From NCBI GenBank assembly GCA_013425335.1, contig JACCLG010000046.1:1-52510 (forward strand): a DNA stretch of 52,510 bases, written 5' to 3'. Position numbers and translations under genes: made by a program. Below, in pieces: positions 8,241-18,336 of this stretch. The stretch is from Microcaldota archaeon. Lineage in GTDB: Archaea; Micrarchaeota; Micrarchaeia; Burarchaeales; Fermentimicrarchaeaceae. The notes under the pieces are model-generated. The model saw only the letters and a list, made by a program, of their open reading frames with translations, was not told the origin of the DNA and made no database searches. Each line of letters begins with the position of its first letter. The stretch's first letter is position 1.

Positions 8241-9962
8241 ATGAGAGCCCGCAGAGCATTCATCTTCACTGCAGATGCTGTACTCGCCTTCTATCTCATA
8301 ACCATCATACTCTCAATCCTCATGCTTCTCAGCTACACCCCTAAGTTATACACCCAGCAGTTCCAGTCCGTTGCAAGGGATACAGTGGTTGCATTAAGCA
8401 CCATCAGGTTGAGGGACGTGTGGGGCAGTCCACAGTACAACTATACCAACAGCCTTCTGTCCGTGCGAAACAACACCTTGACATTATGGCCCATGTTCCT
8501 GAGGACGATTGACCACAGTACTTCAATAGTTTCTGCATACCCCAAATCCAACTATGTATGGTTAACCTATCTAGTTAGCCCCGTGGGGGCAACAACCGGA
8601 GTTCACTCCACACCCGTGTTGTATAACGGCAAGATTATCGCAACGTCCGAAAACGGCATATACGCCTTTGATGAGAATAATGGGACGAGGCTCTGGTTTT
8701 TACCTATATGCTCTGATTCCACCCCTCTTCTATACAACGGTCGCATCTTTGTAGGGTCTCTCAACAGCAGCTTCTACTCGCTTGATGAGATGGGCAATGT
8801 GGTTTGGAATGCCACTCTCGACGGCAGCGTCATATCCTCGCCAATTGCACACAACGGGAAAGTGTTCATGGGTACCGCCAACGGGTCCCTCGTGTCTTTT
8901 GATGTAGAATCCGGATTCAAGAGCTGGTCTTTCAGCACTCCAGGAAACATAACATCGTCACCAATCTTCTATAACGGAAACATAATTATATTCTCCAATG
9001 ATACTTCCAACATGGGTCACCTCTACGCCCTTGACGAATACAGCGGAGCCTTGATGTGGTCATATAACCAGGGGCTCTCTCAACCGATTGACATATTCAC
9101 CCATCCATCTCCAATAGTCTCAAACGACGTCATCTACTACAGCGATGAATGGAAAATCCATGCATTAATCACAACAACGCTATCTGAGCTGAATGGATGG
9201 CCCGTCAATCAAGTTGGCCTCTCATTCACCTCATCTCCAGCGCTTGACAACAATATGCTGTATATCGGCTGCAGCAATGTGAGTAACCTCAAAAAGGGGG
9301 TATGCATCATTAATACGACCTCATCCCAGCCGTTATTATCATTAGTTCTGGCTGATCTTGGCTCTTCTGTGTACTCCACCCCGCTGGTTGTAAATGATTC
9401 GGTAATAACAGCAACTTACGATGGCACTTTGAGGGTGGTGAATAAGTCCGCTCTGCTTTCTGGCACTGTCCAACCCCTCTGGAGCTATACTGCAACGAAA
9501 CCAATATACTCCTCTCCTGCAGTTGTAAATGGCAGGATATACGTAGGAGCGGATGACGGCAATATCTATTCATTCGGGAACTGTTCTCTATGGGATGACA
9601 ATATGTCAGTAATCGACTCCATCGCCGCATTCTGGAGCATAAACAGGACGGACTGCGCGCGGGCAATTGCAAAGGAATTCCTTGACTCGGCAGTGCCGCA
9701 GAACTACGGTTTTGAGCTTGTGATAAAACCTCCTGAGGGGACAGGCCTGCAATGCAGTAGAATCTTTGGGAATTCATGCTACTACTGCAACGGAACAAAC
9801 TCAACAAAGTGGGATTCTATATACACAAATGACTGCGATCAGACCAAGTACCAAAGGCTTTTAATACGAGACAGCAGATATATATCCGGTTTGTTGCGGA
9901 AGAATAGTGGAATATATTACGCCCAAAGCCCAATAGAAGTTGAGCTAAGAGTCTGGAACTGA
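8241..9962 (+). CDS. Pilin-like N-terminal TM segment fused to PQQ-type beta-propeller repeats
   Basis: MRARRAFIFTADAVLAFYLITIILSILML then repeated SSPI/TPxxxNGxIxxxxxxGxxYAxDxxxGxxxW units. Confidence 0.75.
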   Translation: MRARRAFIFTADAVLAFYLITIILSILMLLSYTPKLYTQQFQSVARDTVVALSTIRLRDVWGSPQYNYTNSLLSVRNNTLTLWPMFLRTIDHSTSIVSAYPKSNYVWLTYLVSPVGATTGVHSTPVLYNGKIIATSENGIYAFDENNGTRLWFLPICSDSTPLLYNGRIFVGSLNSSFYSLDEMGNVVWNATLDGSVISSPIAHNGKVFMGTANGSLVSFDVESGFKSWSFSTPGNITSSPIFYNGNIIIFSNDTSNMGHLYALDEYSGALMWSYNQGLSQPIDIFTHPSPIVSNDVIYYSDEWKIHALITTTLSELNGWPVNQVGLSFTSSPALDNNMLYIGCSNVSNLKKGVCIINTTSSQPLLSLVLADLGSSVYSTPLVVNDSVITATYDGTLRVVNKSALLSGTVQPLWSYTATKPIYSSPAVVNGRIYVGADDGNIYSFGNCSLWDDNMSVIDSIAAFWSINRTDCARAIAKEFLDSAVPQNYGFELVIKPPEGTGLQCSRIFGNSCYYCNGTNSTKWDSIYTNDCDQTKYQRLLIRDSRYISGLLRKNSGIYYAQSPIEVELRVWN

Positions 9963-9970
9963 GGTATGCC

Positions 9971-10594
9971 ATGAAGAAAAAAGCATTCTTCTTCACTCTT
10001 CTCGTATTCATCTTCTCCTTCCTTGTCCTGATTTCAGTCACGGCCTGGATACGGACCATGGAATCGCTTGAGAAGCAGGATGTTTCTTCAGTAAGGATAA
10101 CGAAGATGAATGAGTTCTCCAACAGGGTCAAGGATGATGCAGTTAGAAGCACACAGCTGACCGGGTTCAACGCCCTGAGGACTGCAGCCACCTACGTTGC
10201 CTCAAACAACCAGAGCAAATTCCTGAATAACTTGAACTGCATTAACAATTTCTGCATTTATGAGCTCATGCACAATGTAACTATAGAGGGAAATTCCAAT
10301 TACACAAACTGGAACGGTGTTAATATCAGCTTCTCAGCGCCTGACCAGATGGGCAACTTCACCCTCCTGACGTGGGATCAGAAGATTACACGGCTTGCAA
10401 ACGCGTCTGATTTCAACATAAGCATCGCAAGAATGGATGTTGCTGTATTCCAGTCCGACCCCTGGAATGTGAAGATAGGCTATAACCTATATTTCAACAT
10501 AAGCGACAGGACGCTGGACTCTGTATTCAGGACGGATATGGTGCCTGTGCTTGTAACAATCCCGATAACCAATTATACATATTCAGGCGGTTGA
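9971..10594 (+). CDS. Pilin-like/secreted protein with N-terminal hydrophobic helix
   Basis: MKKKAFFFTLLVFIFSFLVLISVTAW; located in pilus cluster. Confidence 0.5.
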   Translation: MKKKAFFFTLLVFIFSFLVLISVTAWIRTMESLEKQDVSSVRITKMNEFSNRVKDDAVRSTQLTGFNALRTAATYVASNNQSKFLNNLNCINNFCIYELMHNVTIEGNSNYTNWNGVNISFSAPDQMGNFTLLTWDQKITRLANASDFNISIARMDVAVFQSDPWNVKIGYNLYFNISDRTLDSVFRTDMVPVLVTIPITNYTYSGG

Positions 10595-10595
10595 T

Positions 10596-13500
10596 ATGGG
10601 GGATGAAAGAACTAAAATGAAGAATAGGCATATCCTCGGAGCAGTCCTCTCTCTCATTATGGAACATGCGGGCCCTCTTGGCAGAATGACTTCAGCATTG
10701 TTCTTGATGGTTTTCGTGCTTCTACCCTCCTTACTCTTTGCTCCTTCTTATTCACTGAACTCGACCAGTTCAACTCTTGCGGGAACCCCAGGGGTACATA
10801 ACCTCTACTGGCAGGATAGTGCGGGTTTAAGTGGCTACATCTTCCAGTTCTGCAACGGAACCTGGAATGGAACAGGTTGCGGAGGAGGAGGGGCATCAAA
10901 CTGGGCAGACAGCAGCTGCAGCTACAAGAGACAGCTTAACTTCAGCACAGGATTTGGAACGCAGAACCTCACAAACTTCCCAGTTCTTGTTGTGCTGAGC
11001 TCCTCAAGGATAAACTACTCAAGCACCTCTTCTTCAGACATACGCTTCTATGACTCAGACAACTCCACCCTGCTTTATAAGGAGACAGAGCTGTGGAACT
11101 CCTCAGGCAAAAGCTACATCTGGGTCAAAAAGCTGTCTTTGAACAACAATACTAAGGACTACATCTGGGCGTACTACAACTGCTCCAACACAAATTCAGA
11201 TAGTAAAACTCAGGTATGGGATAGCAATTATACGGCAGTCTACCACAGCAATTCATCCAGTGGTGGAACTCTTGTCGATTCGACAAATAAGTATAACGGT
11301 ACTCAAACAAATACTCCCACAGCAACAACCGGGCAGATAGATGGCGCGATGAATTATGCAGTCAGTTCTCAGCAGTACTATTCAACAAGTATAACACCAG
11401 GAAAAACTTTCACCTGGGAAGTGTGGGCAAATATCTCATCCTATACCACATACCACACCATGATATGCACCTCCAGTACCAACTACCAGCTGTTTGACCA
11501 GAACGGCAGTGCTCTTTCAATATGGACTCCAGAGTCTGGGATGGGCGGCGTTAACGCAGGGGTCACCGGTTTGTCCGCGGGTACCTCGTATTACTTTGTT
11601 GAGGTGCGTGATGGGGACTCCATAACGAACGGATACAAATTCTATAAAAATGGTGCGTTGACAAGCACCCAGTATACCACGGGCACCTGGAGCCCGTCAA
11701 ATACCATAATGATAGCCGATAGGGCGGACTCATTAACTCAAGCTTTTAACGGTGCGCTAGATGAAATACGAATCTCCAGCACAAACCGTTCAGCCTCTTG
11801 GCTAAATGCCACATACCTCACAGGAATGGACCAGCTCATAACTTACGGCTCAGAACAGGCAAAGGGAAGCAGCGGGTGGGTCAACGATTCCTGGGTTGCA
11901 TTCAGCTCCGGTATGTGCTCCACACCGTATACCGCATGCTGGAGCAATGTGACGAAGGTCATCAACTCCACAGGAAATGCGGTAATCGCATGGTGCGTTT
12001 CTACCAACAACACGTTAAACGTCTCGAATGGAACCTCCTGCAGCCCACCTTTCACCTATCTGACTGTCGCACAAACACCAACTCAGCTCAACCAGTCCGC
12101 TTCACCTTCACAACCGCAGCTTTATGGAACTGTCGTCAATTTCATTTGCAACTATTCCAATGCCAGCAATAATGCGCCAATTACGGGCGCAACAGTATAC
12201 GTGAATCTAAACAGCTTTAATTACACAGCAACCTACAACGCAACCACTGGCAATTATACCTACACAAACAGCACTCTCCCGCTGGGAAGTAACACTTGGT
12301 ACTGCATTGCAAATGAAACCGGCTACCAGTCCCAGACTGGCTCCACCCAGACCTACACAATAACGCTCTCATCGAATACCACTATTGTCTCACTAAGCCC
12401 GGCGGATGGATCGGCTGTTACACAGAGAACGGTCAAATTCACCTACAACGTTACATGGGTTGCGTATACGCCAATCAACTGCTCCCTCTGGGATAGTTCG
12501 AGCGGCACATTTAGTTTTGCGTTGTTAAACAGCAGCCGCTTGGTAAATGCCTCTCAGAACAATATCACCAAAACCTACTCGCGGGATTATGATTCAATTA
12601 CGTGGGCTATTCAGTGCTGCGATTCAAGCGGGGCATGCCCCATGTCGTCCCAGCAGATAGTTGCAGTGCACACCTCGAATATTGGCATTTCTGCTTCACC
12701 CCCAAGCCCCCAGTGCATCAATTCACTAGTGTATTTCTACTGCAACTACACTGATGGCAATGGGATTCCGATTCAGAATGCGCTTGTCAATATGAGCTTT
12801 GGTTCAAAAATATACAGCAACGATCCAGCCCTTTTGTTACTTGGATATCCTCCTGTCTACTACAACAGCAGCTTAGGGGAGTACTACTTTTATACCATCA
12901 TCATAAACAGCCAAGGTGATTATCCCTACAACTGCAGCGCATCGCAGAACGGCTATCCTTACAACAGCACGAGCAGCACTTATACGATTAAAGACCTGCT
13001 AAACTCTTCTCTAAGTGTCAACTCCACTCCGGCAACTCCATCGGTTTACGGCACAAGTGTATACTTCAACGGCACCTACACAAATACAAGCGGTGCACAG
13101 CCGATAATCCTAACCAATGCATTGTGCAGCCTGACTATACCCGGTCCGATCACCTACAACAACTTGATTTTTAATACTACAACAAACAGCTATGGGGTTC
13201 TAGTGGACGCGCTTGCGCCCTATGACAACAACTATGTGTTCCAGTGCAGCCAAACATGTTTCCAAACGGCATCCTACCACGGATATTTTTACATGTCCTA
13301 TAGCGGTCTTCCGTTATCCCCAGCTCTCACATTTGAGGATCCTCTCTACTCCACAAAAACCAATGGAACTTCTCATAAACTCATAAGCGCTGCCTCCAGC
13401 AATGACAGTTTTGTCGCAAACATCAGCTATAGCATGAGCGGCTCTGGCTGGGTTTATACAATGGTAACAAAGCCTATAAAAGATAATCCGCAATGCAACG

Positions 13501-14117
13501 AACTCCCCCCTCCCGACTCTTCCAAGATTCTGCTTGTAAAAAACTCAACATACATAGCGGATACATCCCCAACCGGGTGCCCCCAGGTGAACAGCAGCTA
13601 CGCTGGAGTCATATTTGAGGATGATTACTGCGGCAGGATTTCTAACTGCAACCTAGCTTCGCTGCCATACGCATACAACTTCACCTCTCCCATATACAAC
13701 AGCATATCCAATGCTTCCTACGTTCTGCTGAATGGCGATTACCATGTGGTGCAGAACATCTCAAAACTCAGGGAATTCTATCTAAACGGCTACTACCGAG
13801 CCAGCAATTATGCGCCAAGCTTCCTTATGAGGCTGAGCGGGCAATTTACTCAATCCCCGTATGGTATGGAGTCATTTGTTAAAATTAATCAATTTGTAAG
13901 CCCAACGTCTGCCGTTGATTATTACTACTTCAACAGCAGCCTGAATCCATTGACTGTATACAAAATAAAGGGAATGCCAAACTGCGAGAACAAAGCTGCA
14001 TGCAGTCAACCCCCACCTCACTTCTATCTTGACAACGAGATAGCTGTTGCCAACTCAAGCGGAACATACACCCACCTGCAGATATACACCGGTGGTATGA
14101 GTCTTGTTACGCCCTAG
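10596..14117 (+). CDS. Large Ser/Thr/Asn-rich surface protein with DUF2341-like and LamG/concanavalin-like domains
   Basis: 1173 aa, N-terminal signal/TM, many N-x-S/T sequons; FPVLVVLSSSRINYSSTSSSDIRFYDSDNSTLL followed by LamG-like FTWEVWANIS...LDEIRISSTNRSASWLNATY. Confidence 0.7.
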   Translation: MGDERTKMKNRHILGAVLSLIMEHAGPLGRMTSALFLMVFVLLPSLLFAPSYSLNSTSSTLAGTPGVHNLYWQDSAGLSGYIFQFCNGTWNGTGCGGGGASNWADSSCSYKRQLNFSTGFGTQNLTNFPVLVVLSSSRINYSSTSSSDIRFYDSDNSTLLYKETELWNSSGKSYIWVKKLSLNNNTKDYIWAYYNCSNTNSDSKTQVWDSNYTAVYHSNSSSGGTLVDSTNKYNGTQTNTPTATTGQIDGAMNYAVSSQQYYSTSITPGKTFTWEVWANISSYTTYHTMICTSSTNYQLFDQNGSALSIWTPESGMGGVNAGVTGLSAGTSYYFVEVRDGDSITNGYKFYKNGALTSTQYTTGTWSPSNTIMIADRADSLTQAFNGALDEIRISSTNRSASWLNATYLTGMDQLITYGSEQAKGSSGWVNDSWVAFSSGMCSTPYTACWSNVTKVINSTGNAVIAWCVSTNNTLNVSNGTSCSPPFTYLTVAQTPTQLNQSASPSQPQLYGTVVNFICNYSNASNNAPITGATVYVNLNSFNYTATYNATTGNYTYTNSTLPLGSNTWYCIANETGYQSQTGSTQTYTITLSSNTTIVSLSPADGSAVTQRTVKFTYNVTWVAYTPINCSLWDSSSGTFSFALLNSSRLVNASQNNITKTYSRDYDSITWAIQCCDSSGACPMSSQQIVAVHTSNIGISASPPSPQCINSLVYFYCNYTDGNGIPIQNALVNMSFGSKIYSNDPALLLLGYPPVYYNSSLGEYYFYTIIINSQGDYPYNCSASQNGYPYNSTSSTYTIKDLLNSSLSVNSTPATPSVYGTSVYFNGTYTNTSGAQPIILTNALCSLTIPGPITYNNLIFNTTTNSYGVLVDALAPYDNNYVFQCSQTCFQTASYHGYFYMSYSGLPLSPALTFEDPLYSTKTNGTSHKLISAASSNDSFVANISYSMSGSGWVYTMVTKPIKDNPQCNELPPPDSSKILLVKNSTYIADTSPTGCPQVNSSYAGVIFEDDYCGRISNCNLASLPYAYNFTSPIYNSISNASYVLLNGDYHVVQNISKLREFYLNGYYRASNYAPSFLMRLSGQFTQSPYGMESFVKINQFVSPTSAVDYYYFNSSLNPLTVYKIKGMPNCENKAACSQPPPHFYLDNEIAVANSSGTYTHLQIYTGGMSLVTP

Positions 14118-14127
14118 ATTTACGGCA

Positions 14128-15147
14128 TCATCTTGAGAACAGGGACGCAAACACGAGGCCGAATAGCAAAGTTACTGCAAAAAACACCGCCAGCCCAAGC
14201 CCCACAAAAAATGGAGCATACTTGAAGCCGTTTATCCAAGAGCCGGTATTGATTACCGCAATAATCATTGATGCTGAAAATGTGACAAGTATTGTCGCAA
14301 TAATCGCGAACTTGTAGAAGTCATCTGTCGATACCTTTGGCGGTCTCGGCTGGAGTATTGACGACATCGCCCCAATCTTCGGGAAGCCCTCGGGATTCTG
14401 CTTGTTGATATCGCTCCATATCTTATTTGTGGAGCCTATCAGCTGATAGGAAAGCCCGTATAGCATAGGAGCTCCTATGCAGGATGCAAAAACGATGAAT
14501 ATGACGTACATGAGCATCATCTCAGAAATTTCCTTGTGCAGTATCTGCACCTGCCTCGCATCTGAAGAGCACTTCTCAAGTAGTGTTGCAATCTCACCTC
14601 CGCTGGAACTCTCCTCAATAATCAGGTTGACGGTCCTGTTAAGCTGCCTTGAGTTGAACTTCTTCGCAAGCTTCCTCAGAGCCTGAGTGAATGGCTCCCC
14701 TCCAAATGTCCGCCTTGTCGTATTTGCAACCTCCTCAGAGAGAAGGCCGAACTCGGGCCTTGCGGCAAACCATAAAGCCCTTTCAATTGACATGCCCGCC
14801 CTGACGTTTGCTGCGCATATCTGCAGGAAATCAGGAAGCACTTCTTCTATCTGCTTCTTCCTGTTGTCTATCCTCATCCTCAGCCATACGTAAATTACCA
14901 GAGCATCGAATATCATAACTCCCACTGACACAATCAGAGCAATGTCCGGGAAGGCTCTAACCATGAAAATGAAGGTGGGAATGGGGATTCCCAGCACGGC
15001 GAGTATGACCATTCCCATAAATACCTCTGGCGATATGTCCACCCCGGCCATTGCCAGGACGTCCTCCACCTGCAGTATCCATTCTCTTCTCAGCAACCTT
15101 CCCAATACACCGTATACTTCAGCCATGCTTCTTACCTCATATATCAA
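14128..15147 (-). CDS. Type II/IV secretion (pilus) membrane protein, FlaJ/TadC-like
   Basis: T2SSF-like LQICAANVRAGMSIERALWFAARPEFGLLSEEV with multiple TMs. Confidence 0.8.
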   Translation of the reverse strand: MIYEVRSMAEVYGVLGRLLRREWILQVEDVLAMAGVDISPEVFMGMVILAVLGIPIPTFIFMVRAFPDIALIVSVGVMIFDALVIYVWLRMRIDNRKKQIEEVLPDFLQICAANVRAGMSIERALWFAARPEFGLLSEEVANTTRRTFGGEPFTQALRKLAKKFNSRQLNRTVNLIIEESSSGGEIATLLEKCSSDARQVQILHKEISEMMLMYVIFIVFASCIGAPMLYGLSYQLIGSTNKIWSDINKQNPEGFPKIGAMSSILQPRPPKVSTDDFYKFAIIATILVTFSASMIIAVINTGSWINGFKYAPFFVGLGLAVFFAVTLLFGLVFASLFSR

Positions 15148-16102
15148 AGTTCGGTCTTGAAGACCTCAGTATTGTCATGAAGGCATACTGCATCAATGCA
15201 AGGAACACCAGCACGATAGTGAGAGTCCCGAAATCAACATCAAAGCTTACGAACGAGCTCAGTATCACTCCAATTGCAACCCCGAGCGAAGGCAGGATTA
15301 TCGCAAACAGCATGTAGAACATGGCAATCGGGTTGAGCTTCTGCCCGTACCTCTTTATCTCTATTATCTGCTCCTGGGAAATCTGGTTCAGGGCGCTCTC
15401 CAGCCCAGTCCCTATATCAGAGCCGGACCTCAGGGACATGAGCACCTGCAGTATTATTCTCCTGAACGAAGGCGCCTTGTTCGACTCGTAGGCCTGCTGC
15501 AGCGCTATTTCCGCAGGAATCCCGCTGTCCACCCTCTCCACTATCTTCTGGAATTCCTTGCTTGTAGCCCCGTAATCCTTCCTGACTCCTACAAGCGCAT
15601 TGAAGAGCGGGGCTCCTGACTTCAGCGCTATGAGCATATCCCTGCCTGCAAACAGTGAATCCCTATCAACCTCTCTTGCCTTCTGGCTTATCTTGACATC
15701 AATCGCCCCAATCCCCATGATGAAGAAAACGAAGAACAGCACTGGCGATATGAGCACAACCAGCAGCCATGGGAACTGGAAAACGGATGCAAGCATTGCG
15801 AGCACTATGGTGAATATTATCATCATGACGAAGGCATTTAAAAGCGTCCTTGTGGCGAAGTCCCTAGGGTCGATATCCATGTCCGCCATCTCAAGCTTCC
15901 TCGGCAAATCCGGGAATTGCTTGACAACAACGCCAATGATTCTCTTGTCCCATCCAACACGAGCCCTGCGCCCCTCGGCTCTAGTTGCCGGCAGTTGCGG
16001 CTCCTTTTTCTGCGCGATAATCTTTTCCAGCGCCTGCTTCACTTCCTCCTTTTTTTCTGACTCGCCCATTCTCAACTCACCCGCTTTCAAGTAAATCTTC
16101 AA
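15137..16102 (-). CDS. Type II/IV secretion (pilus) membrane protein, FlaJ/TadB-like
   Basis: ALKSGAPLFNALVGVRKDYGATSKEFQKIVERVDSGIPAEIAL; ILQVLMSLRSGSDIGTGLESAL; TMs. Confidence 0.8.
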   Translation of the reverse strand: MKIYLKAGELRMGESEKKEEVKQALEKIIAQKKEPQLPATRAEGRRARVGWDKRIIGVVVKQFPDLPRKLEMADMDIDPRDFATRTLLNAFVMMIIFTIVLAMLASVFQFPWLLVVLISPVLFFVFFIMGIGAIDVKISQKAREVDRDSLFAGRDMLIALKSGAPLFNALVGVRKDYGATSKEFQKIVERVDSGIPAEIALQQAYESNKAPSFRRIILQVLMSLRSGSDIGTGLESALNQISQEQIIEIKRYGQKLNPIAMFYMLFAIILPSLGVAIGVILSSFVSFDVDFGTLTIVLVFLALMQYAFMTILRSSRPNFDI

Positions 16103-16790
16103 TGTCCTTCTTCATCTTCCTTATCCTCTCCTGCTTCTCCCTCTCCTCCTTCTTCATGGTTATCTTCTTGAAATTCTCGCTGAGCTCCTTTATCTCCTCA
16201 GCTTTAGCCTCATCAATCACAGGCTTCTCTTCACCCGTGGCTATATTCATCTCAGCTGCCTGCCTTGGCCTCTCAGGCTCGGCTTTTGGCTTACCAAGGA
16301 CGAACTGCTTCTCTCTCGGCGCCTCTGGGGCCTGCCTTGCATCATTTGAGACTTCTATGACGCGTTTCTTCTCTGGAATGTTCAACATGAGGTTGGCAAA
16401 CTTCTCTTTCATGCTCTCCAGTTTCCTTTCCTCCTCCTCTATCTCTTGCTCGCTCCTTTCCAGAACCTCAACCTTCTCCTGCGGTATCCTCTCAAGCTCC
16501 TTCTCGCTGAGAATCCTCCGCCCGGCCATCTTCTCAGCCTTCTCCTCCTTCTCAATTCTCGCAGCCTTCCTTCCCACGCTTTCTATTTCCTCAGCACTCT
16601 TGAGGGCAGATTCGTATGAATCTATAGAAACATTCTCAACATCAGAATACTCAAAAACAGCACCGCCTGGAAATACCTTCGCTCCAGTTGGTATTGCCTC
16701 TCTCTCAAGCCTCCTTGCCTCGCTGGATGCTTTCAGGAAAGCCGCATCCACATTCTCTGTCACACCCTTGTCATCCGTCTCACTTGCCAT
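16077..16790 (-). CDS. Coiled-coil protein in pilus operon
   Basis: Between ATPase and FlaJ-like genes with overlapping ends; Glu/Lys-rich. Confidence 0.5.
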   Translation of the reverse strand: MASETDDKGVTENVDAAFLKASSEARRLEREAIPTGAKVFPGGAVFEYSDVENVSIDSYESALKSAEEIESVGRKAARIEKEEKAEKMAGRRILSEKELERIPQEKVEVLERSEQEIEEEERKLESMKEKFANLMLNIPEKKRVIEVSNDARQAPEAPREKQFVLGKPKAEPERPRQAAEMNIATGEEKPVIDEAKAEEIKELSENFKKITMKKEEREKQERIRKMKKDIEDLLESG

Positions 16791-18297
16791 ACAACCCCAG
16801 CTCCTCGCTCCAAGGCTCGTCCCTGTTTACAATTTCCATCATCTCTCCAGAATTCCTGTAGTACCGCGATACAACCAAACCCACATTATCCACGTCTCTT
16901 ATCTGGTTCTTCAGAATCCACTTCAGCACCTTGGTTTTCTCTGCTATGTCATCAACTATCTCCTTCCTAGTCATACCTGCGTAGAGGGAGAGCGTGTCCG
17001 CAAGCACGCTCAGCTCGTTTATCTCCTTTATTGCGTCAGTCTTCAAATCCCACCTTGCTATGATGTTGATGTCCCCTCCTTTTAATATTTCAGCAAACTC
17101 CAGCATCCTCCTTATGCCAAGCCTCCTGTGCCTGAACTGAACAATAATCCCGGCAAGTGCATCCAGCATGCTCTTTGGAATGTTGATTGGCGGGTTGGTC
17201 AGCCTTGTCACCGTGTCGCCTGCATTGTCCGCGTGCAGTGTTGCGTAAACAGAATGGCCGGTGTGCATTGCCTCAAAAAGAACCTCGGCCTCCTTCTGCC
17301 TCCTTATCTCCCCCACTATTATCCTGTCGGGCCTCTGCCTCAGGGCGTTCACCAGCAAATCCAGCATTGTCACCTCTCCCTTGCCCTCGGGGTTTGGCTG
17401 CCTTGTGAGCATGGGCACCCACTGCATGTGCTTCGGCAGCGTCAGCTCCGATGTATCCTCTATGGTGATTATCCTGTGGTTGGGTGGTATAAAGCATGAG
17501 ATTGAGTTCAGAAAGGATGTCTTTCCGGAAGCGGTTCCTCCCGAGACGAGCAGGGACAACTCATTCTGCATGCACATCCATATGAGGGAAGCAGCCTCTG
17601 GGCTTATGGAATTCCTCTCAAGCACCGCAGTGATTGTCCAGGGGTTCTTTGAGAACTTTCTTATGGTTATGGTATTGCCGCACACTGAAATGGGGTGCAG
17701 CGTTGCATTTACCCTTGACCCGTCCGTAAGCGTTGCGTCCATGAGTGGGTTGAGAACTGTTATCTGCTTGCCTATCCTTCTGCCTATGCTGGCTGCGTAT
17801 TCATATATTGTCTCCTCATCCTTGAGGTTGAGGTTTGTCTTGCACCACCCGTGCTTCTTGTGGAACACCCATACAGGCTCGGATGCCCCGTTGACTACTA
17901 CCTCCTCAAGGTTCTCATCATGAATCGGAGTCTCCAAATCCCCCAAGCCGAGCATATTCTGGACAAGGTATGCCGCAAGCAGCTTCTTGGCATCATCGGA
18001 AATCGTCAGGAAATGCTTGTCCAGCAGCTTCATGGCCTTCTCTTCGAACTTCTTCCTTACCTGGTCTATGAGCTTCGGGTTCATGAGCTCGTCAGCGTCA
18101 AGCTTCACATCGGTTATGAGCTCCCCTCGCAGTGTATTAAGCACTATCTTTGTCCCTTCCCCCAGGCCTCGCACTCCAATTTCGTAAAAGGGGACAAAAT
18201 CCTTCTTTGTCTGGCTTATCTTCACTGTAACTGGTATATCGCCTGCCAAAAAGCTGTACTCCTCAATGGTCCCCTCACTAGCTTCCTGGTCGCTCAA
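16780..18297 (-). CDS. Type II/IV secretion system ATPase (FlaI/TadA/GspE family)
   Basis: Walker A GGTASGKTSFLNS; ITIEDTSEL; RPDRIIVGEIR; AMHTGHSVYATLHAD. Confidence 0.95.
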   Translation of the reverse strand: MSDQEASEGTIEEYSFLAGDIPVTVKISQTKKDFVPFYEIGVRGLGEGTKIVLNTLRGELITDVKLDADELMNPKLIDQVRKKFEEKAMKLLDKHFLTISDDAKKLLAAYLVQNMLGLGDLETPIHDENLEEVVVNGASEPVWVFHKKHGWCKTNLNLKDEETIYEYAASIGRRIGKQITVLNPLMDATLTDGSRVNATLHPISVCGNTITIRKFSKNPWTITAVLERNSISPEAASLIWMCMQNELSLLVSGGTASGKTSFLNSISCFIPPNHRIITIEDTSELTLPKHMQWVPMLTRQPNPEGKGEVTMLDLLVNALRQRPDRIIVGEIRRQKEAEVLFEAMHTGHSVYATLHADNAGDTVTRLTNPPINIPKSMLDALAGIIVQFRHRRLGIRRMLEFAEILKGGDINIIARWDLKTDAIKEINELSVLADTLSLYAGMTRKEIVDDIAEKTKVLKWILKNQIRDVDNVGLVVSRYYRNSGEMMEIVNRDEPWSEELGLYGK

Positions 18298-18336
18298 CTA
18301 ATCACCACATAATAATCTTTTGCGGGGAATATAAAC

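Noticed and set aside
14477-16094. Plus-strand Ser-rich ORFs opposite the FlaJ-like genes
   Set aside because: Antisense to clearly coding membrane-protein genes; no independent evidence.
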